64,000 nucleotides of DNA from CAIZGX01 sp046048875 (GCA_046048875.1 JBJOFG010000002.1:186001-250000), one strand, 5' to 3'; counted from the stretch's first letter, positions 8,242 through 17,878 are shown. The notes: a model not told the origin generated them from the letters alone. A program made the numbers and translations.

Positions 8242-9189
8242 ATGACCTGGGACCAAGATTACTTAAGAGACAAACGTATCCTTGTTATTGGATGCGGAGG
8301 ACTTGCGCATGCCGCACTTCCCTATTTGCTTTCTTCTGGAATTGGAAATGCCACCCTTTTCGATGGTGATACAGTCGAGGCTTCCAACTTAAACAGACAA
8401 CATCTTTTCACTCCGAATGATATTGGAAGAAACAAAGCGCTCGTTCTGAAAGAATATTGCGCACCTCATTTTCCAAATGCAACCGTTAGTGGTGAAGAAC
8501 GAATGTTCGATGTCCTTAATAAAGAGCAATCGTTCGATTTGGTTTTCGATTTTACCGATCGTCTCGCCACTAAATTAGAATTGGCCAAGCACTTCGAGAA
8601 GCAGCACATTCCCTTTTTCTATGCCGCAGCGCAGATGAATGCCGGGTCATCGGCATTTATTCATATAAATAGCATCACTGCAGAAATGCTTTTTGGACAT
8701 ATATCAGATTCAAATAAAGTTGAACGCGACTGCGCCATTGATGGTGTCTGGCCTACAGTTGTCGCTGCAGTGGGCATTCATGTTGCCCACCAAGCACTTC
8801 AGTTTTTAACGCTTTCGCCTTGTGCGTTCGTGGGGGCCATTGATTATTTCGACGGTGTTTCTGGACTTTGGTCTCGTTTTCATTTCAATCCGAAACAAGC
8901 AAGTCCGAAACCTGAGATAGTCTTAAGCGATTTGCTGAAAGACCGAAGCACTCCTATTTTCTTCTTGGGTGAAGCAGATGACCTTCCTTCGGAAATACTT
9001 TCCATTACCGCCTCTGAATTGAAAGAGGAAATCGAAAAGCTCAACCGCCCATGCATTCTTCTTTGCGAAACAGGAATGCGCGCGAAAGCAGCTGCGGAGC
9101 AACTTTCAAAACAATTCAACTTTCCAATACTTAGCTGGAATCAAAACCTCGATTCTTTCTTACTCTTGCTGAATGAAGCCCATGTCTAA
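8242..9189 (+). CDS. ThiF/MoeB-type E1-like adenylyltransferase fused to a rhodanese-like domain
   Basis: 315 residues. Residues 12-215 form a ThiF/MoeB fold: GCGGLAHAALPYLLSSGIG nucleotide loop, DGDTVEASNLNRQ (acidic residue and the Arg that contacts ATP), GRNKA, and FDFTDRLATK in place of the usual DCTDN. C164 in DCAIDGVWPTVV sits where family members have a conserved Cys. The zinc-binding CxxC pairs of MoeB are absent. Residues 225-315 form a shortened rhodanese-like domain with the loop CETGMRA (C275). Family knowledge: adenylates the C-terminal glycine of a ThiS/MoaD-like sulfur carrier. No carrier is encoded near. It heads the glycan gene run and overlaps the next gene by 17 bases. Confidence 0.8.
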   Translation: MTWDQDYLRDKRILVIGCGGLAHAALPYLLSSGIGNATLFDGDTVEASNLNRQHLFTPNDIGRNKALVLKEYCAPHFPNATVSGEERMFDVLNKEQSFDLVFDFTDRLATKLELAKHFEKQHIPFFYAAAQMNAGSSAFIHINSITAEMLFGHISDSNKVERDCAIDGVWPTVVAAVGIHVAHQALQFLTLSPCAFVGAIDYFDGVSGLWSRFHFNPKQASPKPEIVLSDLLKDRSTPIFFLGEADDLPSEILSITASELKEEIEKLNRPCILLCETGMRAKAAAEQLSKQFNFPILSWNQNLDSFLLLLNEAHV

Positions 9190-10480
9190 TCTCAATTCCG
9201 CCATACGTTTTGCGAAGCAACTGCTGAAACGTCCCATGCGGACTTCAGAAGACATTCAGTTGCGGATGCTTCAGCATAGATTACTTTCAGACCTAACCTA
9301 TCGACTTCCTAATAATGCCAAGAGCGATTTATTTATCGGATTCAAAGAATGGAAACGCATTCTTTCTCGAAAACAAATTTCGAAAACGTTTGAAGCCGGT
9401 GAACCCTTCGTGTTGGTTTCCACTTCCAACCAAATTGATATTGCGAAGGAGTACATTTCAGCCAATACTTCAAACCAATCCTTAAATGTTCTTGTACGGG
9501 AAGAGCTTTCGCTTCCATCATATTCATTGCAATTTCATCTTTTTGCTTTGCGCATTTCAATTCAATGCCTCTTCGATTCAAGAAGAATAAATCTTTCCTT
9601 ATTGATTCGTGAAGTAGTGGAATGGACAGCAGTAGAATCTGCACTTGCGCATTACAACTCAAAACAATTATTCGATTTCACTCCGTTTGAAAAAGATAGC
9701 AATGCCTTGGCCTATTTGCTTATGGCAAAAGGAATTCACGTGACGAAAATCCCTTCTCCAGGACCATTATCTGGACATCATACCTTCATGGTTGCCGATG
9801 CAGTGGTACTCTCAAGTGCCTATCAGCTGGAAGAGCTTCCCTCCTTCAAGCATTTCTATGTGAAGTCATTTTTGAATTGGCCGCCTGAGCAATACATGCG
9901 CTATGCTTCGCATTATGCGAACGCACCCCTTCCACCTAAAAACACCATTGGATTCTATTCGCATGGCGAATGGATCAGAAGGAAGGCCGGACATGCAGAC
10001 TTCGGTATGGGTATTCAAGAGAATGAAGTTTTCTTATTGAATGCATTGAAAACTTTTTTGGAAAATCATTCGGAATTTCAACTGATCATTTTCCCACATC
10101 CGAAAGAACGGCAAGACCAAGAATTCGAAGAGCATTACAACGCCCTACTGAGAGGAACAAACTATAGCATTGCTCCTTCAGAATTGAAATCGAGTGAGAA
10201 CTTTTTCAAGGTCAACATAGGCTTAATGGCCTACTCCACCTTATTGTTTGAGCGATTGTCCTTGGGATACAAAACGTTTATTGGATCCAATTACCCGACT
10301 TCATTTCCACTTGAAGGAAGTCCATTGAAAAACCTTTGTCTGTCTTCCTTCGAGGAATTGGAATCTGCATTATTGCTTGCCCAAGAGGAAACGGAAAAAG
10401 AATTCTTCGCTCGTCAAGGATTGGAAAAATATCCGCTGACACAATTCCTCACGCAAAAGGTCGCTGAAATTCAAAAATGA
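9173..10480 (+). CDS. Unassigned protein, possible GT-B-fold transferase in the glycan locus
   Basis: 435 residues, start ATG at 9173 overlapping the ThiF-like gene (a second ATG is at 9182). No signal peptide or membrane helix. The C-terminal half has alternating strands and helices, including a segment TIGFYSHGEWIRR and then FQLIIFPHPKER, reminiscent of the HP motif in CDP-glycerol/poly-sugar transferases and some sialyltransferase-like families, followed by NIGLMAYSTLLFERLSLGYKTF, which resembles the nucleotide-sugar-binding region of GT-B enzymes. The N-terminal 200 residues match nothing I recognise. Context (immediately before sugar nucleotide genes) supports a glycan role. Function is inferred only. 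Confidence 0.6.
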   Translation: MKPMSNLNSAIRFAKQLLKRPMRTSEDIQLRMLQHRLLSDLTYRLPNNAKSDLFIGFKEWKRILSRKQISKTFEAGEPFVLVSTSNQIDIAKEYISANTSNQSLNVLVREELSLPSYSLQFHLFALRISIQCLFDSRRINLSLLIREVVEWTAVESALAHYNSKQLFDFTPFEKDSNALAYLLMAKGIHVTKIPSPGPLSGHHTFMVADAVVLSSAYQLEELPSFKHFYVKSFLNWPPEQYMRYASHYANAPLPPKNTIGFYSHGEWIRRKAGHADFGMGIQENEVFLLNALKTFLENHSEFQLIIFPHPKERQDQEFEEHYNALLRGTNYSIAPSELKSSENFFKVNIGLMAYSTLLFERLSLGYKTFIGSNYPTSFPLEGSPLKNLCLSSFEELESALLLAQEETEKEFFARQGLEKYPLTQFLTQKVAEIQK

Positions 10481-10498
10481 TTGATTACTTTGCAACCG

Positions 10499-11509
10499 AT
10501 GAAAATCAAGTTTGCAGTAGTCGGATGTGGAAGTATTGGGAAGCGACACGTTGCTGTCTTAGACGCTAATCCGGAAATAGAAATTGTTGCGTTGTGCGAC
10601 AGCCACATCGTGTCGGCGCGCGCACTTTCCGAATTGTACGGAAACATTCCTGTGTATTCTTCTTTTGATGAAATGCTGCAGAGCATTGAAGCAGATGTTA
10701 TAAATGTGGTTACTCCTCACGCTCTTCATGCTGAACAGAGCATTGCAGCTCTAAAAGCTGGATTCAATGTGTTGGTCGAAAAGCCCATGTCGCTTTCTGT
10801 TGAAGAAGCAAATCGCATGAACGAAACAGCTTCAGCATGTAGAAAGAAGTTGTGGGTGGTGAAGCAAAATCGTTTCAATGTTCCTGTTATCCTTGCCGAA
10901 CAAGCCATTCGCGAAGGGTGGTTAGGTAAAATATTCATGGTGAAATGTGATGTCTTGTGGAATCGCTACCAAGGTTACTACGACGATTCTCCATGGAGAG
11001 GAAAGTTAGATAAGGAAGGAGGTGCACTCTTTACCCAAGCCAGTCACTTCATTGATTTACTTATTTGGTGGTGCGGAAATGTGGTAAGCGTGAAAGCTAA
11101 AGCAGCAACTCAAAATCACAACATTGAAACCGAAGACAGCGGTGTTGCAGTGATGGAATTTGAAAACGGGGCGTTAGGTTCTTTGGTTTGGACGACTTGC
11201 GTTTACGAAAAAAACTACGAAGGAAGTATTACCATCATTGGTGAAAAAGGAAGCATTAAAATTGGTGGTGCATACTTGAATAAAATTGAATTTTGGAATG
11301 TTGAAGGTCATGAATTAGACAGCAACATTGACTTCAACGACAAGCCAAATGCCTACGGAAAATACCAAGGCACTAGCAGCAATCACGATAAAGTCATTGC
11401 GGGTATTGTGAAGGAAATTCAAACTGGAATTGGTCAGAATGTAGAAGGCATTGAAGGCGTTCGAAGTGTAGATGCTATTGAAAAAATTTATGCGAACATT
11501 TTGCAATGA
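10499..11509 (+). CDS. Gfo/Idh/MocA-family NAD-dependent sugar dehydrogenase, WbpB-like
   Basis: 336 residues from ATG at 10499; an in-frame TTG at 10481 would add only MITLQP before the Rossmann start and overlies a TTACTTTG promoter-like element, so it is not used. KFAVVGCGSIGKRH is the NAD loop, EKPMSLSVEEA the EKP catalytic-lysine motif, and QASHFIDLLIWW the conserved sugar-site histidine. Followed by a hexapeptide acetyltransferase and a DegT aminotransferase with overlapping ends; this three-gene set matches the WbpB-WbpD-WbpE logic (oxidation at C3 of UDP-GlcNAcA, transamination, N-acetylation) for UDP-2,3-diacetamido uronic acid. WbpA, needed for the first step, is not in the window. 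Confidence 0.75.
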   Translation: MKIKFAVVGCGSIGKRHVAVLDANPEIEIVALCDSHIVSARALSELYGNIPVYSSFDEMLQSIEADVINVVTPHALHAEQSIAALKAGFNVLVEKPMSLSVEEANRMNETASACRKKLWVVKQNRFNVPVILAEQAIREGWLGKIFMVKCDVLWNRYQGYYDDSPWRGKLDKEGGALFTQASHFIDLLIWWCGNVVSVKAKAATQNHNIETEDSGVAVMEFENGALGSLVWTTCVYEKNYEGSITIIGEKGSIKIGGAYLNKIEFWNVEGHELDSNIDFNDKPNAYGKYQGTSSNHDKVIAGIVKEIQTGIGQNVEGIEGVRSVDAIEKIYANILQ

Positions 11510-11964
11510 GCGAGATAAAAAAATACACAGCACAAATTCGTGACGTTCAATTCGGAGCAGGTGTAACGGTTGTTGAACCCGTGAATTTGTACGAATGTGA
11601 AATTGGAAACGATGTGTTCGTAGGTCCTTTTGTTGAAATTCAAAAAGGAGTGAAGATTGGCGATCGCACACGCATTCAAAGTCACACCTTCATTTGTGAA
11701 TTGGTTACCATCGGATCGGATTGTTTCATCGCACATGGTGTTATGTTCACAAACGATTTATTCAAAGACGGAGGTCCTTCAGGAAACGATAAAACAAAGT
11801 GGTCTTCCACTGAAATAGGAAACCATGTTTCCATTGGTTCAAACGTAACATTACTGCCTGTTTCAATATGCGACAATGTCGTTATTGGCGCAGGGGCTGT
11901 GGTTACAAAAAACATTACTCAACCGGGTGTATACGTTGGTAACCCCGCAAAAAAAATACGTTAA
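11506..11964 (+). CDS. Left-handed beta-helix N-acetyltransferase, WbpD/FdtC-like
   Basis: 152 residues of hexapeptide repeats ([LIV]-G-x4), e.g. EIGNDVFVGPFVEIQKGVKIGDRTRI and NHVSIGSNVTLLPVSI, ending in GAGAVVTKNITQPGVYVGNPAKKI, the typical end of acetyltransferases acting on 3-amino nucleotide sugars. The CoA site and catalytic base cannot be fixed by eye. It overlaps the dehydrogenase by 4 bases and the aminotransferase by 1 base (TAATG). Predicted to acetylate the 3-amino sugar made by its neighbours. A dTDP-3-amino-hexose substrate is the alternative, but the Gfo/Idh partner favours a uronic acid. Confidence 0.75.
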   Translation: MSEIKKYTAQIRDVQFGAGVTVVEPVNLYECEIGNDVFVGPFVEIQKGVKIGDRTRIQSHTFICELVTIGSDCFIAHGVMFTNDLFKDGGPSGNDKTKWSSTEIGNHVSIGSNVTLLPVSICDNVVIGAGAVVTKNITQPGVYVGNPAKKIR

Positions 11965-13058
11965 TGCATATTCCATTTGTAGACCTCAGAGCACAGTATT
12001 TATCCATTCAATCCGAAATGGATGCAGCCATTGCAAGCGTAATCACAAACACGTCTTTCATTGGCGGACCAACCGCAGATGCCTTTGAGAAAAGCTTTAG
12101 CGAATTCATGGGAATGAAGCACGCGATTGCATGCGCAAACGGAACCGATAGTTTGGAAATACTATTGGTGGCCATGGGGATTCAACCGGGCGATGAAGTG
12201 ATTGTTCCTGCCATCAGTTGGATCAGCACTGCAGAGGCTGTGACAACAGCGGGAGGTGTTCCTGTTTTTGTAGATGTTGATGAGCATTTTCTCATTGACA
12301 TTTCGAAAATAGAAGAGCGCATTACAACACGCACCAAAGCAATCATTCCTGTGCACCTCTACGGAAACCCCGTTGATATGAATGCGCTAATGGCGATTGC
12401 GAACAAACACGGACTCCTCGTTCTAGAAGACTGCGCGCAATCGCATGCTGCGACCATACACGGACAAAAAGCAGGAACCTTTGGACAAGCCGCAAGTTTT
12501 AGTTTTTACCCTGGTAAAAACTTAGGTGCCTACGGCGATGCGGGCGGTATGGTTACCAACCACGACGACATCGCGAAAATCGCCCGAGCCATCGCGAACC
12601 ACGGTCAAGAAGGAAAACACAACCACACCCGCGAAGGAAGAAATTCACGCATGGACGGCATTCAAGCAGCAGTGCTCAATACAAAACTGCCGCACCTTGA
12701 AACCTGGACAGAAGGACGCAGAAAAAACGCGCATTTGTATCATTCACTTTTGAATGAAAATGTCGTGAAACCCATCGAACGGGAAGGCTTCCGTCATGTC
12801 TTTCATTTGTACGTCATTCAACACGAAGACCGCAACGGGCTTATGGCGAAATTGAAAGAAGTGCAAATCGACACGGCGGTCCACTACCCTGTTCCGTTGC
12901 CGTTGATGCCTTGCTACACCGCTCGCTTTCATCACACCGAAGCTGACTATCCGGTCGCAGCAAGACTTGCGAAGAGAATTCTTTCTTTGCCCATGTACTC
13001 AGAATTGACTCCCGATCAAATTGCCTACGTAGCCGAGCATGTAAATGCCAACTACTAA
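11964..13058 (+). CDS. DegT/DnrJ/EryC1/StrS sugar aminotransferase, WbpE-like
   Basis: 364 residues. PLP-dependent transfer of an amino group from glutamate to a 3-keto nucleotide sugar. PFVDLRAQY start; ANGTDSLEI and EDCAQSHAA contact the cofactor; K185 in SFYPGKNLGAYGDAG is the Schiff-base lysine, the same position number as recalled for Pseudomonas WbpE; NHGQEGKHNHTREGRNSRMDG is the conserved HxxxGxNsRmd loop. It overlaps the following glycosyltransferase by 14 bases. FdtB-type enzymes are close relatives, so the exact sugar is an inference from the neighbours. Confidence 0.85.
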   Translation: MHIPFVDLRAQYLSIQSEMDAAIASVITNTSFIGGPTADAFEKSFSEFMGMKHAIACANGTDSLEILLVAMGIQPGDEVIVPAISWISTAEAVTTAGGVPVFVDVDEHFLIDISKIEERITTRTKAIIPVHLYGNPVDMNALMAIANKHGLLVLEDCAQSHAATIHGQKAGTFGQAASFSFYPGKNLGAYGDAGGMVTNHDDIAKIARAIANHGQEGKHNHTREGRNSRMDGIQAAVLNTKLPHLETWTEGRRKNAHLYHSLLNENVVKPIEREGFRHVFHLYVIQHEDRNGLMAKLKEVQIDTAVHYPVPLPLMPCYTARFHHTEADYPVAARLAKRILSLPMYSELTPDQIAYVAEHVNANY

Positions 13059-14298
13059 AAAACATATCATACTCGTTAACTACGACTTCCCACCCAACAA
13101 AGGAATTGGAGGAAGACGTTGGGGAAAATTAGCCAAAGAATTTGCCGAACAAAACTGCATCGTACACGTTGTTAAAGCCGACGCCTTAAGCGATACAGAC
13201 AAATCGGTTTGGAGCGAAGAAGTGAACAACAAGAATATTTTCGTTCACTCACTTCCGCGTGTTTATCCGCAAATTCTGCTCACTCAACCTTCTAAATTTT
13301 TCGAAAAACTTCAATACCGAAAGGCGCTTAATGCCGTAAAGAAAAATTTCAAAGGCACGCCATACGATATCAGTCTTGGCTGGGAAAAACATCTTGTCCC
13401 TAAACTAAACGAACTCGCGAAAAAACATCCAATTGAATGGATCTTCGCTACGGGTGCTCCTTGGGACATGCTTCGCGTGGTGGCTGAATGGAAAAAGGAT
13501 AGGCCTGAAATAAAGTTTTGGGCAGACTTCCGCGATCCTTGGCTCAATGCCCGCAACTACGGCATGCCGTTTCTTAGTCCAGAAAAAAAGAAAGAAGAAG
13601 AGAACAAAGCGCAGTCCGTCCTTAAAAATGCAAATGTGCTTTCAGCGCCTGCCATGCAAATTTTGGAACATTTTTCTTCGTTGAATCTATTGGATTCAAC
13701 CAACAATAAATTCTTTCATCTAAAGCATTTTCATTCGGAACCGAAACTAACCGAACAATCGTTCGGTTTTTCTTCGAGTGAAATCATTATTGAATATGGC
13801 GGTGAAATTTATTTAGACACTGAGCCTTATCTAGACGAAATAGCGAGGGATTTGACAAAACTCCGAGAATTCGAACCAGCCTTGTATGAGCGATTGAACA
13901 TTAATTTCCACTCAACAAGTTTCGAAAAAATAAAAAACATCTTCAAGCATCATCCGTGTGTGCGTATTTCGGACTCGATTGGAAAGAAGATTGAAAACCG
14001 CATTGCGCAAGCACACTGGTGCATCATACTACTCGCAGAGCACAACAAAGATTTCTTCACAACAAAATATTTTGAATACCAAACCCTTGGAACACCGTAC
14101 CTCTATGTAGGTGCAAATGGCAAAGTGCTCGAGTGTATTGAAGATGAGCAGAGAGGTACTTCATGGGAGAATTACTTCCAATCACTTCTTAAAAACCAAC
14201 CATTGAGCCCAAGAGAATTCAAGCAAGAAGCAAGTGAGAACAATTCGCTTTCCTTCCGAGTGAAGGAGATTCTAAATCACATGAATACCATTCAATAA
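13045..14298 (+). CDS. Glycosyltransferase, GT-B fold (family 4-like)
   Basis: 417 residues, soluble. The N terminus ILVNYDFPPNKGIGGRRWGKLAKEF is the GT4-type start with the Gly-rich loop after the first strand; the middle FWADFRDPW closes the first Rossmann domain, and the C-terminal TKYFEYQTLGTPYLYVG matches the K-FEY-x-G-P donor-site motif. The canonical EX7E is degenerate. Predicted to add one sugar to the repeat unit at the cytoplasmic face of the inner membrane. Donor and acceptor unknown. Confidence 0.75.
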   Translation: MPTTKKHIILVNYDFPPNKGIGGRRWGKLAKEFAEQNCIVHVVKADALSDTDKSVWSEEVNNKNIFVHSLPRVYPQILLTQPSKFFEKLQYRKALNAVKKNFKGTPYDISLGWEKHLVPKLNELAKKHPIEWIFATGAPWDMLRVVAEWKKDRPEIKFWADFRDPWLNARNYGMPFLSPEKKKEEENKAQSVLKNANVLSAPAMQILEHFSSLNLLDSTNNKFFHLKHFHSEPKLTEQSFGFSSSEIIIEYGGEIYLDTEPYLDEIARDLTKLREFEPALYERLNINFHSTSFEKIKNIFKHHPCVRISDSIGKKIENRIAQAHWCIILLAEHNKDFFTTKYFEYQTLGTPYLYVGANGKVLECIEDEQRGTSWENYFQSLLKNQPLSPREFKQEASENNSLSFRVKEILNHMNTIQ

Positions 14299-14301
14299 TT
14301 C

Positions 14302-15483
14302 ATGAAAATTCTTTTCTACTCCCCGCATCCAACACTCTACCTTGAAGCTCCAACGGGCTACGGGAGTCACATGCGCGGAATGATCAAAGGATTTAAAGAC
14401 GAGGGACATACGGTTGAAGTTCTTGTAATGGGCAAGGCCCCTGCTGAAGATTCAACCAATCTTCAATCTTTTGGAGTGAAGTCATTCGTTAAAATGTTCA
14501 TCCCGAAAATAATTTGGCGAACCCTGAAAGAGTTTCAGCAAATTCGATTCGATAAATACGCTGCGAGTGAACTTCAAACCAAGATTGTTTCGTTTCAGCC
14601 TGATATGGTATACGAGCGTTCGGCGTGGATGAGCAATGGCAGTGTTGAAGTACTTTCCAATTTCAACATAAAGCATGTCGTGGAGATTAACGCACCGTTT
14701 GAGGAAGAGGTAAAATCTTTTGAAAAGGCACTGTCGTTTCTCGCTTCAACAGGAAAAAAGAAACTCAAACATTTGCTGCAAGCTGCAAATCTTGTATTGC
14801 CAATCACAAGTTCACTTCAAGAATACCTCATTAAACGCTACGATCTCATTTCAAACAAATGCCTTGTAATACCCAATGCTATTGAGTATTCAGAAATTCA
14901 AATCAACGAATCACGGGTTAATGCGATTAACAAGCAGTACAAGCTTTCGGACGTTACCGTCCTCGGATTTGTGGGTTCCATTTTTCCTTATCACGGTGTT
15001 GACCGCTTAATTCGAGGAGTTGCAAAATTGAATTACACAGACATTTCAATCCTCATTGTTGGAGACGGATATCTTATTCCATCCTTGAAAAAACTCGCGG
15101 AAGAATTAGGTGTTTCAAAGCGTGTTCACTTCACTGGTTCCGTTCCGAAAGAAGACATTTACAATTACATTTCTGCTATGGACATACTTACATTGCCGAA
15201 CACGGAATGGTACTGTTCTCCTGTGAAGTTATTTGAATATGGCGCATTCGGAAAAACAATTCTCGCTGTCAATGAAGCGGGTGTTTTCGATGTTATGACC
15301 AACGAAGAAGGTCTGTTGTTTGAAAACAACGACAGCGCATTTCAGGAAGCGCTTCTCGCGGCAATCACCGATGTAGATGCACTCAAAATAAAAGCGCAGA
15401 ACTTCAAACAAAAAGTTTTGGCAAAGCACACATGGAGAGCCAATGCGCATAAAGTTCTTCAACACATAAACTCAGGTCAATGA
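14302..15483 (+). CDS. Glycosyltransferase family 4 protein
   Basis: 393 residues. N-terminal domain begins KILFYSPHPTLYLEAPTGYGSHMRGM; the C-terminal GT1 domain has TVLGFVGSIFPYHGVDRLIRG, SILIVGDGYLIPSLK and CSPVKLFEYGAFGKTILAV, the last being the donor-binding KxFEY motif. Starts 3 bases after the previous gene and overlaps the next by 4 bases. Sugar specificity cannot be read from the sequence. Confidence 0.85.
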   Translation: MKILFYSPHPTLYLEAPTGYGSHMRGMIKGFKDEGHTVEVLVMGKAPAEDSTNLQSFGVKSFVKMFIPKIIWRTLKEFQQIRFDKYAASELQTKIVSFQPDMVYERSAWMSNGSVEVLSNFNIKHVVEINAPFEEEVKSFEKALSFLASTGKKKLKHLLQAANLVLPITSSLQEYLIKRYDLISNKCLVIPNAIEYSEIQINESRVNAINKQYKLSDVTVLGFVGSIFPYHGVDRLIRGVAKLNYTDISILIVGDGYLIPSLKKLAEELGVSKRVHFTGSVPKEDIYNYISAMDILTLPNTEWYCSPVKLFEYGAFGKTILAVNEAGVFDVMTNEEGLLFENNDSAFQEALLAAITDVDALKIKAQNFKQKVLAKHTWRANAHKVLQHINSGQ

Positions 15484-16625
15484 AAATTTGCTTGCTCACC
15501 GATGGCATTACACCCTACGTCACTGGCGGCATGCAACGTCACAGTTTTAATTTGTGTAATGAACTTTTGAAATCTGGGAACGAGGTAACCTTGGTTCATT
15601 GTGTTTATGGAAAAACAACACTTCCAAAGAAAGAAGAAGTCAAAAAACTTTTTGAAAAAGCTGATAACCTAACCGTGTATTCCCTTCGCTTTCCCGCTTC
15701 CAGCGGAATGCCTGGACATTACATCAAAGAGTCTTACCAGTATTCGTTTGCGATTACTGAATTACTTAAAGAAAACTTCAATTCGTTCGACATTATCTAT
15801 GTGAAGGGATTCAGCGGTTGGGATTTGCTTCAACAACGGAAGAAAAAGAAGATTCAAACAGGACCCATTCTTGTGAATTTTCATGGATTAGAAATGTTCC
15901 AAAAGCCAGCATCCTTCAGTGAACGTTTGAAAGCTTACTTGTTGAAGTCTCCTGTGAAATGGAATTTGACGCAGGCTGATTACTGTATTTCTTACGGTGG
16001 AAAGATTACTTCGCTTCTGACGTCCACAGGAATTTCTGATTCGAAAATCATTGTCTTGCCAGGGGCTGTTAGTGACAACACGGTTCTAGAAAAAAAAAAT
16101 CTTCCGATCAATAAGAAACTTGTATTTGTGGGCCGATACGAGCGCCGGAAAGGTGTTGAAGAACTCATGGAAGTTGTGAAGTCTTTACCTGATTTGGAAA
16201 TTTCATTTGTGGGAAGCATTCCTCCTTCCAAAAAAATAAAGCGCGCGAATGTCCAGTATTACGGTGAAGTGAAGGAAACAGAAACCCTGAATAAAATACT
16301 CGACGAACACACGTTTATCATCTCGCCTTCACATTCAGAAGGTATGCCGAATGTACTTTTGGAAGGAATGAGTCGTGGATTAATTCCCATCGCAACGAAT
16401 GTCGGTGCAGTGGGCGAATTGGTTGACTCAACAAGCGGATTTTTAATTGAACCGAAAGATGTCGATGCCATTCGAAAATCCATCGCCTCCGCATTGGCAC
16501 TCGGTCAAGATGAAGTTCAACAGCTATCTGCTCAGTCCATTCAAAAAATCAAATCGAAATTCACTTGGTCGCAAATAAGCGTCGAAACACTAGAAAAGTT
16601 TCAACGCGTCCTTGAAAAGTCTTAA
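15480..16625 (+). CDS. Glycosyltransferase family 4 protein
   Basis: 381 residues. Start KICLLTDGITPYVTGGMQRHSFNL is the GT4 acceptor-domain loop; the donor domain shows KLVFVGRYERRKGVEEL and the EX7E motif in SPSHSEGMPNVLLEGMSRG. Its start overlaps the previous stop by 4 bases. Part of the same glycan assembly run. Confidence 0.88.
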   Translation: MKICLLTDGITPYVTGGMQRHSFNLCNELLKSGNEVTLVHCVYGKTTLPKKEEVKKLFEKADNLTVYSLRFPASSGMPGHYIKESYQYSFAITELLKENFNSFDIIYVKGFSGWDLLQQRKKKKIQTGPILVNFHGLEMFQKPASFSERLKAYLLKSPVKWNLTQADYCISYGGKITSLLTSTGISDSKIIVLPGAVSDNTVLEKKNLPINKKLVFVGRYERRKGVEELMEVVKSLPDLEISFVGSIPPSKKIKRANVQYYGEVKETETLNKILDEHTFIISPSHSEGMPNVLLEGMSRGLIPIATNVGAVGELVDSTSGFLIEPKDVDAIRKSIASALALGQDEVQQLSAQSIQKIKSKFTWSQISVETLEKFQRVLEKS

Positions 16626-16648
16626 ATTCACCGAATAGAAATTTCACG

Positions 16649-17878
16649 GTGAAGAAGGAGTATTTCAAAGGACTAGACAGTTTGCGTTTTTTCGCTGCTT
16701 TGGCGGTCTTCTTCACGCATGTTGAATTAATTAAAAAATTCACAGGATTTGGAAGTCATTGGATAGATCCTGAAGAACGCATTACCAAATTCACCGTTTT
16801 CCAATCGGTAATGTCGAAAGAGATTGACCCCCTGTCTCCTTTAATTGCATACAGCAGCGCTTTGGGAGTTGTATTCTTTTTCGTGCTTAGCGGATTTCTT
16901 ATTACGTTTCTTCTGCTCAAGGAAAAAGAAGAAAACAATTCCATTGCCATTGGGAAATTCTACTTGCGCAGAGCACTTCGCATTTGGCCACTCTATTATT
17001 TGATCTTTCTGCTTGGTTTTTTTGTTCTGCCGTATTTAGAAGTTTTTTCAGTTCCAGGACAAGACGTGTTCTTCCATCAGAATTTTTGGGGCAATCTCAT
17101 TTTGTACGCGTTCTTCATGCCGAATCTGGCCTTCTCGATTTATACCACTGCGGTTCCGAATATCGGTCAATCTTGGTCCATTGGTGTGGAAGAACAATTC
17201 TATTTACTGTGGCCCTTATTGATTCGAAAAAGTAAAAATGTCCTAAAATCCATTCTTTGGATTGCTGGAATTATTATCGCCCTGAAAGGGTTTCTACTCC
17301 TTTCCTTTCCCTTTATAAAACTCGAAGCACTTGTAGTGATAAAGAAATTCTTAGCCATGTCGAAATTAGAATGCATGGCATTAGGAGGATTCGGTGCTTA
17401 CGTCTTCTTCAACAAAAAAGAATCTATTCTTCGCGTGATATTCAAACCTTTTGCGCAAGTGTTGGCCATTGTAACGATTCCTATTCTCATCTATTTCATA
17501 CCAACAGCGTTGGAAGATGTGCTTCATTTGCTGTTTTCGATTTCCTTCTTAATTATCATATTGAATGTAGCCGGAAATGAAAAGTCGTTTTTCAGGTTTG
17601 AGAACCCCATTTTACAATATCTCGGAAGAATCTCCTACGGGTTCTATATGTTCCACGTTATGTGCATTGTCTTCACCATTCATACCCTTGATAAATACAT
17701 TGGTTTGAACAACGACATTACAACACCCCAACACATCCTTTTGTACGGTATTTCATTCTTGCTCACTGTGGCTGTATCTTCGTTGAGTTATCATATTTTT
17801 GAAAAAGCATTCATTCGTCTGAAAGACAAATACGCTCAACCCAAACCAACAACCGAAATAACCACAGAAGATGTTTAG
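16649..17878 (+). CDS. Membrane O-acyltransferase, acyltransferase-3 (OafA-like) family
   Basis: 409 residues, GTG start at 16649 directly before the family signature KGLDSLRFFAALAVFFTHVE, which includes the conserved His of the active site. Next conserved block: FYLRRALRIWPLYYLI (R..P motif). About ten membrane helices follow, with GQSWSIGVEEQFYLLWPLL in the middle (conserved in OafA proteins) and YGFYMFHVM near the end. Family knowledge: moves acetyl or other acyl groups across the inner membrane onto surface sugars. Likely modifies the polymer made by the neighbours. 8-base overlap with the next gene. Confidence 0.9.
   Translation: MKKEYFKGLDSLRFFAALAVFFTHVELIKKFTGFGSHWIDPEERITKFTVFQSVMSKEIDPLSPLIAYSSALGVVFFFVLSGFLITFLLLKEKEENNSIAIGKFYLRRALRIWPLYYLIFLLGFFVLPYLEVFSVPGQDVFFHQNFWGNLILYAFFMPNLAFSIYTTAVPNIGQSWSIGVEEQFYLLWPLLIRKSKNVLKSILWIAGIIIALKGFLLLSFPFIKLEALVVIKKFLAMSKLECMALGGFGAYVFFNKKESILRVIFKPFAQVLAIVTIPILIYFIPTALEDVLHLLFSISFLIIILNVAGNEKSFFRFENPILQYLGRISYGFYMFHVMCIVFTIHTLDKYIGLNNDITTPQHILLYGISFLLTVAVSSLSYHIFEKAFIRLKDKYAQPKPTTEITTEDV

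Noticed and set aside
10481..10498. TTG start extending the WbpB-like gene
   Set aside because: Adds only six residues before the Rossmann beta strand and overlies a promoter-like TTACTTTG; ATG at 10499 fits the family.
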